Below are positions 1 to 10,804 of a stretch of 64,000 bases of DNA, piece after piece. The DNA is from Paramyrothecium sp. XJ0827. Lineage: Eukaryota > Ascomycota > Sordariomycetes > Hypocreales > Stachybotryaceae. Both the position numbers and the translations under genes were made by a program. The stretch spans positions 4,092,001 through 4,156,000 of the forward strand of contig JAJFPB010000004.1 of the NCBI GenBank assembly GCA_020881915.1, in the 5' to 3' direction. Numbering within the stretch: position 1 is the stretch's first letter; every line of letters begins with the position of its first letter. The notes beneath the pieces were generated by a model, which ran no database searches, was not told where the DNA came from, and saw only the letters and a program-made list of their open reading frames with translations.

Positions 1-788
1 CAAGAAGGCAAGTCCGTGACGGGGCAAGTAGCCACATTGGGAGGTCAAGAATTGGGGATCGCAAGCATCTTCTCCATGGGGTCATGAACTCCGGGGAAGA
101 CGGGGTGTTTACGGTCTAGGTTTTCCCTTTGGCAATGCGGCTGCGCGGATTGGATGGTGCTCGGCCTGGACCTCGGCACGCCGGGGTTATGGGGGTCGAT
201 TGGTCCACTTTTGGGGTCGAGCTGGTGGCGTAGCGCCATGACATCAGCAAGGGTTTTGGGGGGAGCGCGGAGACCAGGCGAGCCAGGCTCGTCCTTCACA
301 TGCAAAGCAGAAACCCGTATTCGAGTCAGCGGCTGGGCGGACGGCGGCCACATGACACGCAGACGCTCGGTGCCCAGGATGCCGCCGCTGCTGCGACAGT
401 ACACCACAGTTCGCTTGGTTCAGGACACTGCCTCCCCACGAAACAGTAGACCCGGTGGTCTGTTGTGGGGAAGAGATGGCGGTAACCCACGTTGTTTTGA
501 AGTACCACCCACTAAGACAGAGGTACTAAGGCTTCGCCGGGCCCGCAGTAGCAAAGCAACGCCGCAGCAAAAGGCCCGGACCCTCCAAAAAAGTAGGCCG
601 TCCGTGTGGGAAACGTAGCTTAGCTAGTTGGCATGTGATATCGGTTCTGTCGATTTGCCGACCGAATTTAAGGGACAGCCTTTCGTCTCCACGATCCCCT
701 TTCTCGTCACACCTTTTGCCCTGTTCCTCTCCCCTTCCCTCCCACTCTCCCACACAATCTTCCTCCTGACCACTGCAACTCGCCCGTC
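1..788. other. Intergenic / upstream region of the b5-ACAD gene
   Basis: No gene can be supported here. Open frames exist on both strands (for example 154-618 on + and 45-407 on -), but they show no third-position bias and no recognisable motif. The last 100 bases before 789 are rich in C and T, as is common just upstream of fungal start codons. Confidence 0.5.
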
Positions 789-2612
789 ATGGCCAAGACC
801 TTCACAACCGGCGACGTTGCGTCGCACAACAAGCCCGGCGACCTGTACATCGTGGTCGACGGCGACGTCTATGACCTGACCAAGTTCCAGGACGACCATC
901 CCGGTAAGCCCTCCCCCAATCCCGCCATTTGCGAACCGAGAGGCCGGCCATTGCTGACGTGCGGCTTGTTCTAGGCGGTAAGAAGATCCTCCAGCGTGTC
1001 GCCGGCAAGGACGCCTCCAAGCAGTTCTGGAAGTACCACAACGAGGGCATCCTCAAGAAGTACAAGAGCCAGCTGCTGGTCGGCTCCCTCGACACCAAGC
1101 CCAAGGAGGAGCCCAAGCCGGAGCCTGCTCCCGCCCCAGCCAAGAAGGCCGCTGCGAAGCCCGCCCCACAGGCCGCCTCCCACAGCGAGGAGGCTGCCGA
1201 ACCCCTGGAGCCATATGGCGACCTGGTTCCTTTCGCCGACCCTTCGTGGTACCAGAGCGTGAGTTTGGGCACTTCAGTGGCAGCCTGCCGTGAATCCGGC
1301 ATCATCTAACATGCGCAACAGTATCATACCCCTTACTACAACGAGACTCACGCCGCTCTGCGAGCCGAGATCCGCGAGTGGGTCGAGAATGATATCGAGC
1401 CCTATGTCACTGAATGGGACGAGGCCAAGCGCGTCCCCGAGGAGATCTACAAGGAGATGGGCCGCCGCGGCTACCTCGCTGGCCTTCTGGGTCTGGCTTT
1501 CCCTACACAGTACGCGTCGCCGGTCAAGTCAGTGCCTCCCGAGAAGTGGGATCTCTTCCACGAGATGCTTGTGACCGACGAGCTGTCTCGCACCGGCTCC
1601 GGTGGCTTTGTCTGGAACTTGATTGGTGGCTTTGGCATTGGCTGCCCACCCGTCATGAAGTTTGGCGGACAGGCCCTCAAGGACCGCATCATGCCTGGCA
1701 TCCTGAGCGGCGAGAAGCGCATCTGCTTGGCCATCACCGAGCCCGATGCCGGCAGCGACGTGGCTAATCTGACCTGCGAGGCCAAGCTGAGCGAGGACGG
1801 CAAGCACTTCATCGTCAACGGTGAGAAGAAGTGGATCACCAACGGTATCTGGGCCGACTACTTCACCACCGCTGTCCGAACCGGCGGACCCGGCATGAAC
1901 GGCGTCAGCCTGCTTCTCATCGAGCGTGGCGAGGGTGTCAGCACCAGGAGGATGGACTGCCAGGGTGTCTGGTCGAGCGGCACCACCTACATCACATTCG
2001 AGGATGTCAAGGTACCCGTTGAGAACTTGCTCGGCAAGAAGGACCAAGGTTTCCGAGGTATGCTTCCCCTGTTCTGCATTGGTGAGGATAAGTTTGGATC
2101 TTTACTAACAATATCAAGTCATCATGACCAACTTCAATCACGAGCGCATGGGTATCATCATCCAGTCCCTCCGCTTTTCGCGCGTTTGCTACGAGGAGTC
2201 GGTCAAGTACGCCAACAAGCGTCGAACCTTTGGCAAGAAGCTCATTGAGCACCCCGTCATTCGAATGAAGCTGGCGCACATGGCCCGCCAGATCGAGGCC
2301 TCGCACAACTGGCTGGAGAACCTCATCTACCAATGCGAGAAGATGGGCGAGACCGAGGCCATGCTGCGGCTCGGTGGTCCCATTGCCGGCCTCAAGGCTC
2401 AGGCGACGATCACATTTGAGTTCTGCGCCCGCGAGGCCAGCCAGATCTTTGGTGGTCTCAGCTACTCGCGCGGAGGCCAGGGCGGTAAGGTCGAGAGGCT
2501 ATACAGGGATGTCAGGGCCTACGCCATCCCTGGAGGTAGCGAGGAGATCATGCTGGATCTCAGCATGAGGCAGAGCTTGAGGGTCGGCAAGGCCCTCGGC
2601 ATGAAGCTGTAA
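789..2612 (+). CDS. Cytochrome b5 / acyl-CoA dehydrogenase fusion protein
   Basis: Four exons (789-903, 975-1258, 1322-2057, 2119-2612) join in frame to 542 residues. Residues 1-75 are a cytochrome b5 domain: HPGG gives the first haem ligand, H37, and H60 in KYHNEG is the likely second. Residues 85-120 are a Lys/Pro/Ala-rich linker. From about 130 to the end lies an FAD-dependent acyl-CoA dehydrogenase with the AITEPDAGSD and KKWITNG segments. The MCAD-type YEGTSEI site reads IPGGSEEI, so the usual catalytic Glu is absent there; E387 in NHERM aligns with the LCAD/isovaleryl-CoA dehydrogenase base. Family knowledge: such fusions occur in fungi and oxidise acyl-CoA, the b5 domain perhaps passing electrons on. 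The protein ends in MKL, not a canonical PTS1, and no clear mitochondrial presequence is seen, so location is open. Substrate is unknown. Confidence 0.93.
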
Positions 2613-3817
2613 GGAGGTGTGAAAGCGATTGCGCTTGTGATGACGAAACAACAACCATTGTATGAGTACCCATTTTATATCCATTGTTTTGTGGCATACA
2701 CTTTGCATCTTATCTGGCAAGAGTAAGACAGTTTAGAGGGGTAGGATTATTAGCAATGAGCTAAGGAAGACTGAGCTTTGGCTTGACCACTTGACCTGAA
2801 CCGTGCACGTGCAAGGCATACCCTGGAGTAGCTGAACCACCCTATACCTTAAGTGCTAAAAATCATGGCTGACCGCCTCTTGTAGATCGCTTCGGGGTCA
2901 TGGCCAGCAACAATGATGATAATGCCATTTGCTAGGAAGGAAAGGGAACGGAAATGGTCATGTGCACCTACCAATAGCTTGCTCCAACAAGAACGCTGTG
3001 GCTGCCGTTGAAAATAGAGTCGGTGAAACGTACGATGAAAGTTACCCTACTCGGCAAATGACAAACTATAACAATATGCGCAAGAGAGGTATCTTGAATA
3101 ATATGCAGTGGCGCGCATACCTAAGACACGGTCTCAGAAGATACGGTAAAGCCCTGGATCTACCTCCTAGAGCCAGAGAACAATACCATTTAATTGGATG
3201 CTTCCCAGCCAAAGCCAATACCATACATGGAGGACCTCGTCGAGAAAAAAAAAAAAGAAAAGCCGGGGTTGACATCGCTCACGTGACCAACGGCACGAGG
3301 ATCTTCTATCGCTTCGCGCACATCCCCGTCCCACACCTTTCCTGGCTAAGCTACGGCACCAAAGAAACTTGTATCCTGAGTCTGCTCATCCCTCTCTACT
3401 ACGCACGACGACACAACCCTCCTCGACACACACGAACCACAGGCCCCGAGCGCCCTTCTCCCCCCCCGCTCCAAACTTTACAACGACCCGAATTCTTCTT
3501 TTCCGGGCATCCTCGTCGAATCACTATTGCGCGGCTTTGCTGTACGAGCAACTACCAAATAACTCCTCTCACAACCTCAACATAGACCCCGAAGCACCGA
3601 CGGGAGACCTACAGGCGGGGAAAACGGATCACAAGAACCAGGAGCTTCGACACACCACACGCCGTCGAAGAATACTCAAAGCTTGACCAAGACGTCCCTG
3701 CAGCATCAAATTGACGCTCCTCCATCGCCGATACGCAACCTCGGCCCTCCCCCTCTCTCTTTACAAAATTGCATTGTCTGCCGAGGCAGCAGAAACACAC
3801 ATACACACACAGCCATA
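2613..3817. other. Intergenic region and dhh1 leader
   Basis: No gene is supported. The right half (about 3300-3817) is rich in C/T and CA repeats, including ACACACATACACACACA just before the dhh1 start, and probably holds the promoter and 5' leader of dhh1. The 218-codon open frame at 2929-3585 has no coding bias. Confidence 0.5.
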
Positions 3818-5501
3818 ATGTCGGATCAACTAGTAGAGAAGCTGGAAAGCACACAAATCAGGTTGGCCAAGGCTCTGAAGCTCGAGCCACTGAGGACTTT
3901 CTTTACTGACATACCGGCAGCGATGGATCGTCAGGGAACACCGACTGGAAGAAGAGCCTAAAACTTCCCGCCAAGGACAACCGACATCAGACTGAAGTCA
4001 GTACCCCATGAGCAGCCTCCGTGGCTCGCCGAAAAATCAAACATGTTCGCAGCTTGCTGACCCACCCGCTTAGGATGTTACAAACACAAAGGGCCTGGAG
4101 TTCGAGAACTTTGCATTGAAGCGAGACCTGCTGATGGGCATCTTCGAGGCTGGTTTCGAGAAGCCCTCGCCCATCCAAGAAGAGGCCATCCCCGTCGCCC
4201 TGACTGGCCGAGACATCCTGGCACGAGCAAAGAACGGCACCGGCAAGACTGCCGCCTTTGTCATCCCTGCTCTGGAACGCATCAACCCCAAAGTGTCCAA
4301 GATCCAGTGTTTGATCCTTGTGCCAACGCGTGAGCTTGCCATGCAGACGTCGCAGGTCTGCAAGACGCTCGGCAAGCACCTCGGTATCAACGTCATGGTT
4401 ACGACTGGCGGCACCGGTCTGCGCGACGACATCATCCGTTTGCAGGACCCCGTCCACATCGTCGTCGGCACCCCGGGCAGAATTCTCGATCTGGCAGGAA
4501 AGAATGTTGCCGATCTGAGCGAGTGCCCCATGTTCATCATGGACGAGGCTGACAAGCTGCTGTCCATTGAGTTCACACCCGTCATTGAGCAGCTGCTCCA
4601 GTTCCACCCCAAGGACCGACAGGTGATGCTCTTCTCCGCCACCTTCCCCCTTTCTGTCAAGGACTTCTCCGATCGCAACATGACCAGCCCCTACGAGGTC
4701 AACTTGATGGACGAGCTCACCCTGAGAGGTATTACTCAGTACTACGCATTCGTCGAGGAGAAGCAGAAGGTCCACTGCTTGAACACCCTCTTTTCCAAGC
4801 TCCAAATCAACCAGTCCATCATCTTCTGCAACTCGACCAACCGAGTCGAGCTGCTCGCCAAGAAAATCACCGAGCTCGGCTATTCGTGCTTCTACAGTCA
4901 TGCGAGAATGCAACAGCAAGCCCGTAACCGTGTCTTCCACGACTTCCGCAACGGCGTATGCCGAAACCTCGTCTGCTCAGATCTCTTGACGCGTGGTATC
5001 GATATCCAAGCCGTCAACGTCGTCATCAACTTCGATTTCCCCAAGAACGCTGAAACCTACCTGCACCGCATTGGTCGATCTGGCCGCTATGGCCACCTCG
5101 GTCTCGCCATCAACCTCATCAACTGGGATGATCGCTTCAACCTTTACAACATCGAACGCGACCTCGGCACCGAAATCCAGCCGATCCCCGCCAGCATCGA
5201 CAAGAGCCTTTACGTCTACGAGAACCCCGAGTCCATTCCTCGTCCCATCACGAACCTACCACGCAACGCTCAAGCACCAGGCCAGGCCCCACAACCCCAG
5301 GGAGCCCTTCCCCAGCAGCAACAGCACCAGCTGCCACCAAACACCAACTGGCAGACGCAAAACGGCCAACAGAATGGCAGCCAACAATTCAACGGCGGAC
5401 GCGGACGTGGACGCGGCCGTGGCTACCGCGGCAGGGGCGGCGGTGGCAGGGGCCGAGGCCAAAGCCAGGGCCAAGGCCAGCCCCGCGAATCTCAAAACTA
5501 G
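3818..5501 (+). CDS. dhh1: ATP-dependent RNA helicase Dhh1 (DDX6 family)
   Basis: Three exons (3818-3861, 3921-3996, 4074-5501) give 515 residues. Dhh1/DDX6 is a cytoplasmic DEAD-box protein of P-bodies that promotes mRNA decapping and represses translation. Visible motifs are AKNGTGKT (motif I, residues 92-99), PTRELA, DEAD (197-200), SAT (228-230) and HRIGRSGR (about 371-378). The ending is Gln/Pro-rich followed by Arg-Gly repeats (about 480-508), as in other filamentous fungi. The N-terminus was assembled from two short exons; after joining, it reads [18 protein letters not shown] straight into [11 protein letters not shown], the conserved entry of this family. The first intron (3862-3920) has an unusual donor, GTTGGC; if it is kept, the frame stops at 3959-3961. 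Confidence 0.96.
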
Positions 5502-6964
5502 AATCGAACTGCCCTCTTCATGCGTGATGAGGCAGGGTGGCGGGAGAAGAGGAGTTTTGATTTTTGCTCTTGGCATTGACATTTTCTTTCTGTATGGGAA
5601 CCTATATCTCACTGTTGGATTGTACATTATTCGCACATTTCTGGCGAATGGACGGATCGGCGAAACGGCCCCTTGCTGATGGACCACGACCTACACCACA
5701 TCTTTTTTGATCCGCCGAGACACATGGCCTCTCACCGGTCGCGATGAGCGAATTCCGGGATACAGCACATATACGACCGACTCTCTTCTTTGGACGACGA
5801 TGATGACGACGACTTACGCAACTTTGTCGTCTGTTTCCTTCCATTTCATTTTCTTGGTCACATCGGTTTGCATCCGCGCGGGTTTGGCGCCTTGTACCAT
5901 ACCCCATCGTGCTCTAAAATGTTGATCCTTGCCTGGTTCAAGATTCTGCGGATGATGAACGAAGGGGAAAGATGAAAGCCATCCGAGAGGTTCGAGGCTA
6001 CAGAGGGGAATGGGGTTGAGTCGAAAGGGACACTCACACCGCATTTGGGGGTTCGGGGCGTGACAGGCGTACACATGCGTCGGGGCAGACGAAGGGCGAG
6101 GCGTACAGGGCTTTTGTTTTCTCACTTTTCAACAGGCATATATCCTTTCTGTTTCTCCAGCTCCGAGGGACGGGGGATTGCGGACGGTTGGTGTGTTGAC
6201 ACAGTGAATCGTTTCGGTGCATCGACAAGGGAGGGTTTGGTTGTGAGCATGATACCTTTTGACGATATCACTACGTTGGACGGGTTGTGGTCTTTGAGTT
6301 GGAGGTGGTGAGGCAAGGTGAAGGAGGGGTTAGTGAAGACGACACGGATACGTGTTTGACGATGACAGAGGGAGTGGGAGAGGGAGAGGAAGATGAGAGG
6401 CACGCGTGCGCTTCTTGCTGGTACCTGCTCTCTGGCTGGCAAGCCAATACTAACGACGGCATGAACTCGACTTGCTACTTTCGAACATGACAGTGCCAGC
6501 TTGAATACTGCAAGAGTGGAAATGACTTCAGAAGCATGAAGCACAGCACACACACGAGGAGGGAGGATCGAAAACAAAAAAAGAAGAGAAAAAAAATAAA
6601 TAACTTTGAGGAGGACCGTTGGATGAGACCGGGTAGCTTACCTTCGGACCTGGCCGGGCGCATCTACAGGGTGGAGAGGGGGAGAGTTCCTCGATCTCAA
6701 TTCTACTCTGCGGATTGCTGAGGCCAGGGGGACAGGCTCGAGGAGTCATCTGAACAAATAACAAGTAAAGAATGGGGAACCATTCGTTCTCTTCCTCAAC
6801 TTACACGCCTCTTGCTGAACCGCACGTGATTGCCCCGTTTATCTTGTGCTTCGGCAGATGTGGCTTTTACGTTACTGACTTTCAATATTGACCGTACAGC
6901 TCAAGGTCTTACTACTGGACTTGCATTGCTGGAATCCTGACCGGCTACATGCCTGGCGACTTAC
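5502..6964. other. Intergenic region after dhh1
   Basis: This region probably begins with the dhh1 3' UTR. No open frame here has coding bias or a recognisable motif. An A-rich stretch lies at about 6575-6602. Confidence 0.45.
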
Positions 6965-7282
6965 CTTGGCACAGGGCAATCATCTTCGCCGCTCGTTCAA
7001 GCCAGTTGCTCTTCCCAGAACCTGCTGGGACTATTGATCAAATCCGGGATGGATTTGAATCCTTCCCAATCAGAGGTGAGAGACGTTGATGCCAATCTCC
7101 TTGCCACACTCACCACGTTCTATCTTGTTCTCAACGACGAAGTAGACCTGCCTGTCAGGCGCCCGTGAGGAAATTGCCAGGGCAAAGAGCCGGACAATGG
7201 GTCAGATATTTGCATAATAAGGATCTCCATCGGCCGCCTTGGGCTGATCGGAAGGCAAAATGTCAAGCTCAACCGTAGCCAT
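6965..7282 (-). pseudogene. Possible broken gene with coding-like segments (unknown family)
   Basis: On the minus strand, an ATG at 7280-7282 opens a 26-codon frame (MATVELDILPSDQ...) that stops at 7202-7204. The same frame then reads another 43 codons (7201-7073), including DRQVYFVVENKIE and GKEIGINVSHL, before a second stop at 7070-7072. A different frame nearer 6965-7037 reads GSGKSNWLERAAKMIAL and ends at a GTAAGT that could be a splice donor. A GTGAGT donor also lies within the second segment. The pieces look protein-like, and the second is moderately rich in G/C at third positions, but they are not one open frame. This could be a decayed gene, a gene with several introns I could not resolve, or chance. 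The family is not recognised. Confidence 0.25.
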
Positions 7283-8096
7283 TTGAGAACGAGGCAGGCC
7301 CCCCCCCCCCAAGCTTACTGGAGGGGAGCCGGGGGAACAGCGTCCCAGGTATCATGAATGTCGACAGTCAAATGAAGGATATCATAATGTTGATTTCCAT
7401 CCGAACTAACCACACTAAAAAGCAGGCGACATCTGTAGCCTACGGATGGTCTAACCTGGGCCGCGACGATCGAGGAGCCACCTTCGACTTATACCTCTAC
7501 TACTACATGGCGGAAGGGCCGTTGAGGGCTTGCTGTGTCAGTATCTGCCAGGTCAACACTAGATACCCATTTATGCCTTTGGAACGATACTAGCAGGACT
7601 TGTTGACAGTCTTGGTTTCCTTAGATTAAGGTGGCAAAATAAAGTCAAATATAACGTACATATGAATAGTATCAAATAAGGATACAAGCAAAATATCCCT
7701 TTCATAAAAGAACAAAGTTCGGAGACCCTTGGAGGTCGTAAAATGAAGATGGCGCCTGCAGCACACAAAAGCCAACTGGGTATCGAGTGGAGGCTCCGGC
7801 TCTCAGCAGGTGCCGGCCAGCTGGGACGATCATGGCCGGCACTATATGCTTGACGACTCTCACTCTCGCGGCCGGCCATGATGCCATAAGCGGTAGGCGC
7901 AGCACAGCCCGTGATACCTTCTTCCTCGGCACCTCCTCCCGGTTCTCACCGCTACAGCTCTTCCCTCTAGACCCCGGTACCTCCTATCCTGCCTCAAGTC
8001 CCATGATCAACGACCGCCCTTGCAAGACTCGAGCCACCCAAAGAGAACTCCCTTCATCGCGGGAAGCAAAGCAACAACATCGCCAGGCCCTATGCC
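7283..8096. other. Intergenic region upstream of the small Cys-rich gene
   Basis: A run of twelve C lies at 7299-7310. No gene is supported. An open frame of 79 codons on + at 7354-7593 has no bias or known motif. Sequence from about 7880 to 8096 is C-rich and may be leader of the gene that starts at 8097. Confidence 0.4.
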
Positions 8097-8324
8097 ATGT
8101 GCTTCACCAACATCGCCCCCGTCGTCTGTCCCTCCTGCCGCCGCATCACCGGCGAGCGCGCCGTCTCCACGACGCCCTGTGCCCGGTCCTGCGGCAAGTT
8201 CGTCTCCCGCCTCGGCGGGCCCGACCAGCGCGTGTACCACCCGTGTGCCGTGTGCGTGGCCAAGGAGGACGAGAGGAAGAGGACGGCGACGAGGCTGAAC
8301 AGCCGCTTCTCGGCGCCGCAGTGA
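8097..8324 (+). CDS. Small Cys-rich, probably zinc-binding protein (unknown function)
   Basis: A 75-residue frame whose codons end almost only in G or C, a strong sign of real coding in this genome. Cysteines are ordered C11-x2-C14, C28-x3-C32 and H48-P-C50-x2-C53, which suggests one or two zinc sites. The tail is basic and charged (KEDERKRTATR). There is no signal peptide or membrane segment. The family is not recognised; many fungi encode small proteins of this style with no known role. An ATG at 8097 is the first in frame. An upstream exon cannot be excluded, because the good codon bias starts right at this ATG and an AG lies a few bases before it. Confidence 0.6.
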   Translation: MCFTNIAPVVCPSCRRITGERAVSTTPCARSCGKFVSRLGGPDQRVYHPCAVCVAKEDERKRTATRLNSRFSAPQ

Positions 8325-8947
8325 CGAAAAATGGAGCTGGACTGCACAGTATTTAGGGAGAGAGGTGAAGTCGAAGAACGGAGGGTGCCAAGACGTATGT
8401 GCTACGAATTATGATCAGGTATGAGCTCGAATGCCTGGGAACCTATGAGAATGTAAGAACCACGAGCGACGGCAAATACACTGAACAGAACAAAATAGAC
8501 CTGACGGGCAAGCCCTGTCACTGGCTAAAGGAGGCGATGAGCAAGAATCAAATGGGAGTAGGGAAAGATTCGTCAAAGGTTTCAGCCATGACATAATTGG
8601 ACGCGATCAGCTCCCGAGCAGAGAAACTGATACGAGTTCCAAGGTGTTTGTGATCTAGTGAGGAGGGCTTCAATTCCTGCCATTATTCCAGCTAATGGCA
8701 ACTTGCTTAACATCATGGTCAAAGATCGTTTGGAGTATCCCTGACAACCAAACTTGGACGGACATCTCTTTCTAGACTTCACCATTGGTATAGATTCTAG
8801 ACCCTGCATCAGCCATTCGAGGTGGCACTTGTTTCATGCCACTACGAGTTCGAAATCAGAGTGAATTTGCCCGAGTCAACATGTGGACTGGTTCCTTGCC
8901 ATTATGTACTTTGACTTCAAGTCCATAGACATCGTAGTCAGACCCTT
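8325..8947. other. Intergenic region between convergent genes
   Basis: Probably 3' UTRs of the Cys-rich gene (+) and the proline-rich gene (-). No coding signal was seen. Confidence 0.45.
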
Positions 8948-10804
8948 TCAACCCAGCTTTCCACGCAGTGCGTCGACTTCCCTCTGCAACGCGCTGAGAT
9001 CAGCAAGGATATCGACTCCTTTACTGGATGGTGGTGGTGAATCTAGGGGCTCGGGAGACGTTTCCATGTGCGTCTGCGCTGGTGCCGTTCGACTTGGTTG
9101 CAGCTTCACAAAACTGTCAATGCTGGATCGTCTAGGCGGCCCTTCGAGACTGCTCCGGCTGCTGCCTCTGGGTCGCGGTGGCGGAGGCGGTGGAGCACTT
9201 CCATCGCTCCGAGGTATTCGCCGACTTATTGCGTCGACACTTTGAATACTCACTGGGCGGCGCACAGATGTGTTGCGTTTTGGTGGAGGAGGTGGCGCTG
9301 GCGATCTGGCATTCCCTGAGCCAGGAAGGTCGCGAAGAGAGCTGGCGTCATCAGAGGCCTCGATATGAGGTTCAATACCAGCATGAGATGTTGGCGGTGA
9401 GGCAAGAGGGCTTATAGGAAACGAGGCCGCAGTGGGCGAGGAAGAGCTGATTTGTCTGCCTCCACTCACTGGTCTGCGAGATGGCGGAGGAGCCGGGGCG
9501 TACGTGCTGTGTCGGATACTGCTCGCTCGCGACGGTGTGAGACTTGATGGCTCGTCATCAGCAGACTTGTGAGTTGTCTGTGCTGCGAGCGTGTTGATGG
9601 AAGGTACTTGGTTTCTGCTTTCAGCCCTTGCATGCCCTCTTCTCGGTGGGGGAGCAGGAACGGGTTTCTTGCCGCCGTTGCTGGACGTGGCCGGCGGAGA
9701 TTGCATTGGTTCCCATTCTGGTACTTTTCCCGCGGCCTCGCGATCGAAAATGGAATCAGTTTCTTCGTCTGCGAGGCTGCGCGCAGGCGGCGGAGGTAGA
9801 GCTTTGTTGAGGTCACTCGAAGTTCTTTGCAGAGTGGTGGGACGTTGCGCAGCGTCGCCCTTAAGCTCCAACACAAGCGACTTGCCATGGCGGGAGCTAG
9901 GTGGAGGTGGAGGGGCCTTCTTTCCACGGGATCCTATGCGCACATTGGTACTGGAATCCGAGTTTTGACTAAAGTCATCGTCATCGTCGATGTTTGGTGC
10001 ATTTCCATGCTCATGGTTGGGTTGTGTTGGCGGACTGAGACGTGTTTCAGCGTGCCGTTCTTCACGACTAAGGCTATCAGTTACCGGCGACGTAATGGCC
10101 GAAGCCATAGAATTCGGACTTTTGGCAGGATGTGAGTAAGCTGTGGAATGTGTGTCATCCTCTGTGTTGACGGTGTCGGCATGTCCAGTCATTAGCAGGC
10201 GTCTGAATGAATCGACATTCAGTGACTTCCTAGCCGCTGCGTTAGCAGCTTTAAGAGCGGCACCTTCATCTTGCCTCTCCTGCTGCAGCGCCTCATCTTT
10301 GCTCGAATTTTCGAGATCGTGCAGCGTCCTGTCAAATGGGTTGGCGGGCGGTACATGATCACGACTCTGCCGTTGTTGTGAGACGGGGGGTAATGGTTGG
10401 TTTTGTTCATGCTGTGATGATGGTTGGGGTTGGAATTGGGGTGGGGGCGGGGTAGCAGTTGAGCTGTCGCGGTCGCTGTCGGTCACAGACGCAGCGCCAT
10501 TGAATGGATCACGACCGGCCGCAGCGGCCTGGATAAAGCCCTCGGCGGCAGAGTATGGCATGACGCTGTTGTGAGGCCACTCGGGAGAGTCGGGAGATAG
10601 TGGCGGCGGGGAGAGGACGCGGACCTTCTTGACGGGTTTGGCCTTCCTCTCCTCAATCGCAGGGCCAGCCGGAGGATCCGGAAAGACTTGGTCGTGAGGA
10701 TCCGGGCTGGGCGACGACAGACCAGAGGTATCGCCTGTGTCGAGTGCGGATAAGCGATTCGAGGGATGCGGACCCCTTTTGCGAAAAGGGTTGGAAGACG
10801 ACAT
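8948..10804 (-). CDS. Proline-rich NPF-motif protein, possible endocytic/actin adaptor
   Basis: A single-exon frame of 618 residues starting at the ATG at 10802-10804. It has no globular enzyme domain. It opens with MSSSNPFRKRG, has a second NPF at about residue 155 (PPANPFDRTL), then the conserved-looking LNVDSFRRLLMTG. It carries many polyproline SH3-ligand stretches (PPPPPSSRHGKS, APPPSRRPVSG, APPPPPPRPRG, GSAPPPPPP). The end, DILADLSALQREVDALRGKLG, is a short predicted coiled coil. NPF is the ligand of EH domains and polyproline binds SH3 domains, so an adaptor at endocytic actin patches is a fair inference. I do not recognise a named family and do not assign one. Low complexity makes the middle part poorly conserved. 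Confidence 0.8.
   Translation of the reverse strand: MSSSNPFRKRGPHPSNRLSALDTGDTSGLSSPSPDPHDQVFPDPPAGPAIEERKAKPVKKVRVLSPPPLSPDSPEWPHNSVMPYSAAEGFIQAAAAGRDPFNGAASVTDSDRDSSTATPPPPQFQPQPSSQHEQNQPLPPVSQQRQSRDHVPPANPFDRTLHDLENSSKDEALQQERQDEGAALKAANAAARKSLNVDSFRRLLMTGHADTVNTEDDTHSTAYSHPAKSPNSMASAITSPVTDSLSREERHAETRLSPPTQPNHEHGNAPNIDDDDDFSQNSDSSTNVRIGSRGKKAPPPPPSSRHGKSLVLELKGDAAQRPTTLQRTSSDLNKALPPPPARSLADEETDSIFDREAAGKVPEWEPMQSPPATSSNGGKKPVPAPPPRRGHARAESRNQVPSINTLAAQTTHKSADDEPSSLTPSRASSIRHSTYAPAPPPSRRPVSGGRQISSSSPTAASFPISPLASPPTSHAGIEPHIEASDDASSLRDLPGSGNARSPAPPPPPKRNTSVRRPVSIQSVDAISRRIPRSDGSAPPPPPPRPRGSSRSSLEGPPRRSSIDSFVKLQPSRTAPAQTHMETSPEPLDSPPPSSKGVDILADLSALQREVDALRGKLG

Noticed and set aside
154..618. 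Open frames on both strands left of the b5-ACAD gene
   Set aside because: They lack coding bias and recognisable motifs; the minus-strand frame also depends on a GTG start or a later ATG.
2929..3585. 218-codon open frame on + upstream of dhh1
   Set aside because: It overlaps the probable dhh1 leader, has no codon bias and reads as low-complexity Arg/Pro/Thr sequence.
7040..7075. GATTTGAATCC resembling a tRNA T-arm (B box) on the reverse strand
   Set aside because: The flanking bases do not form a T stem, and no A box or anticodon arm is found at the right distance.
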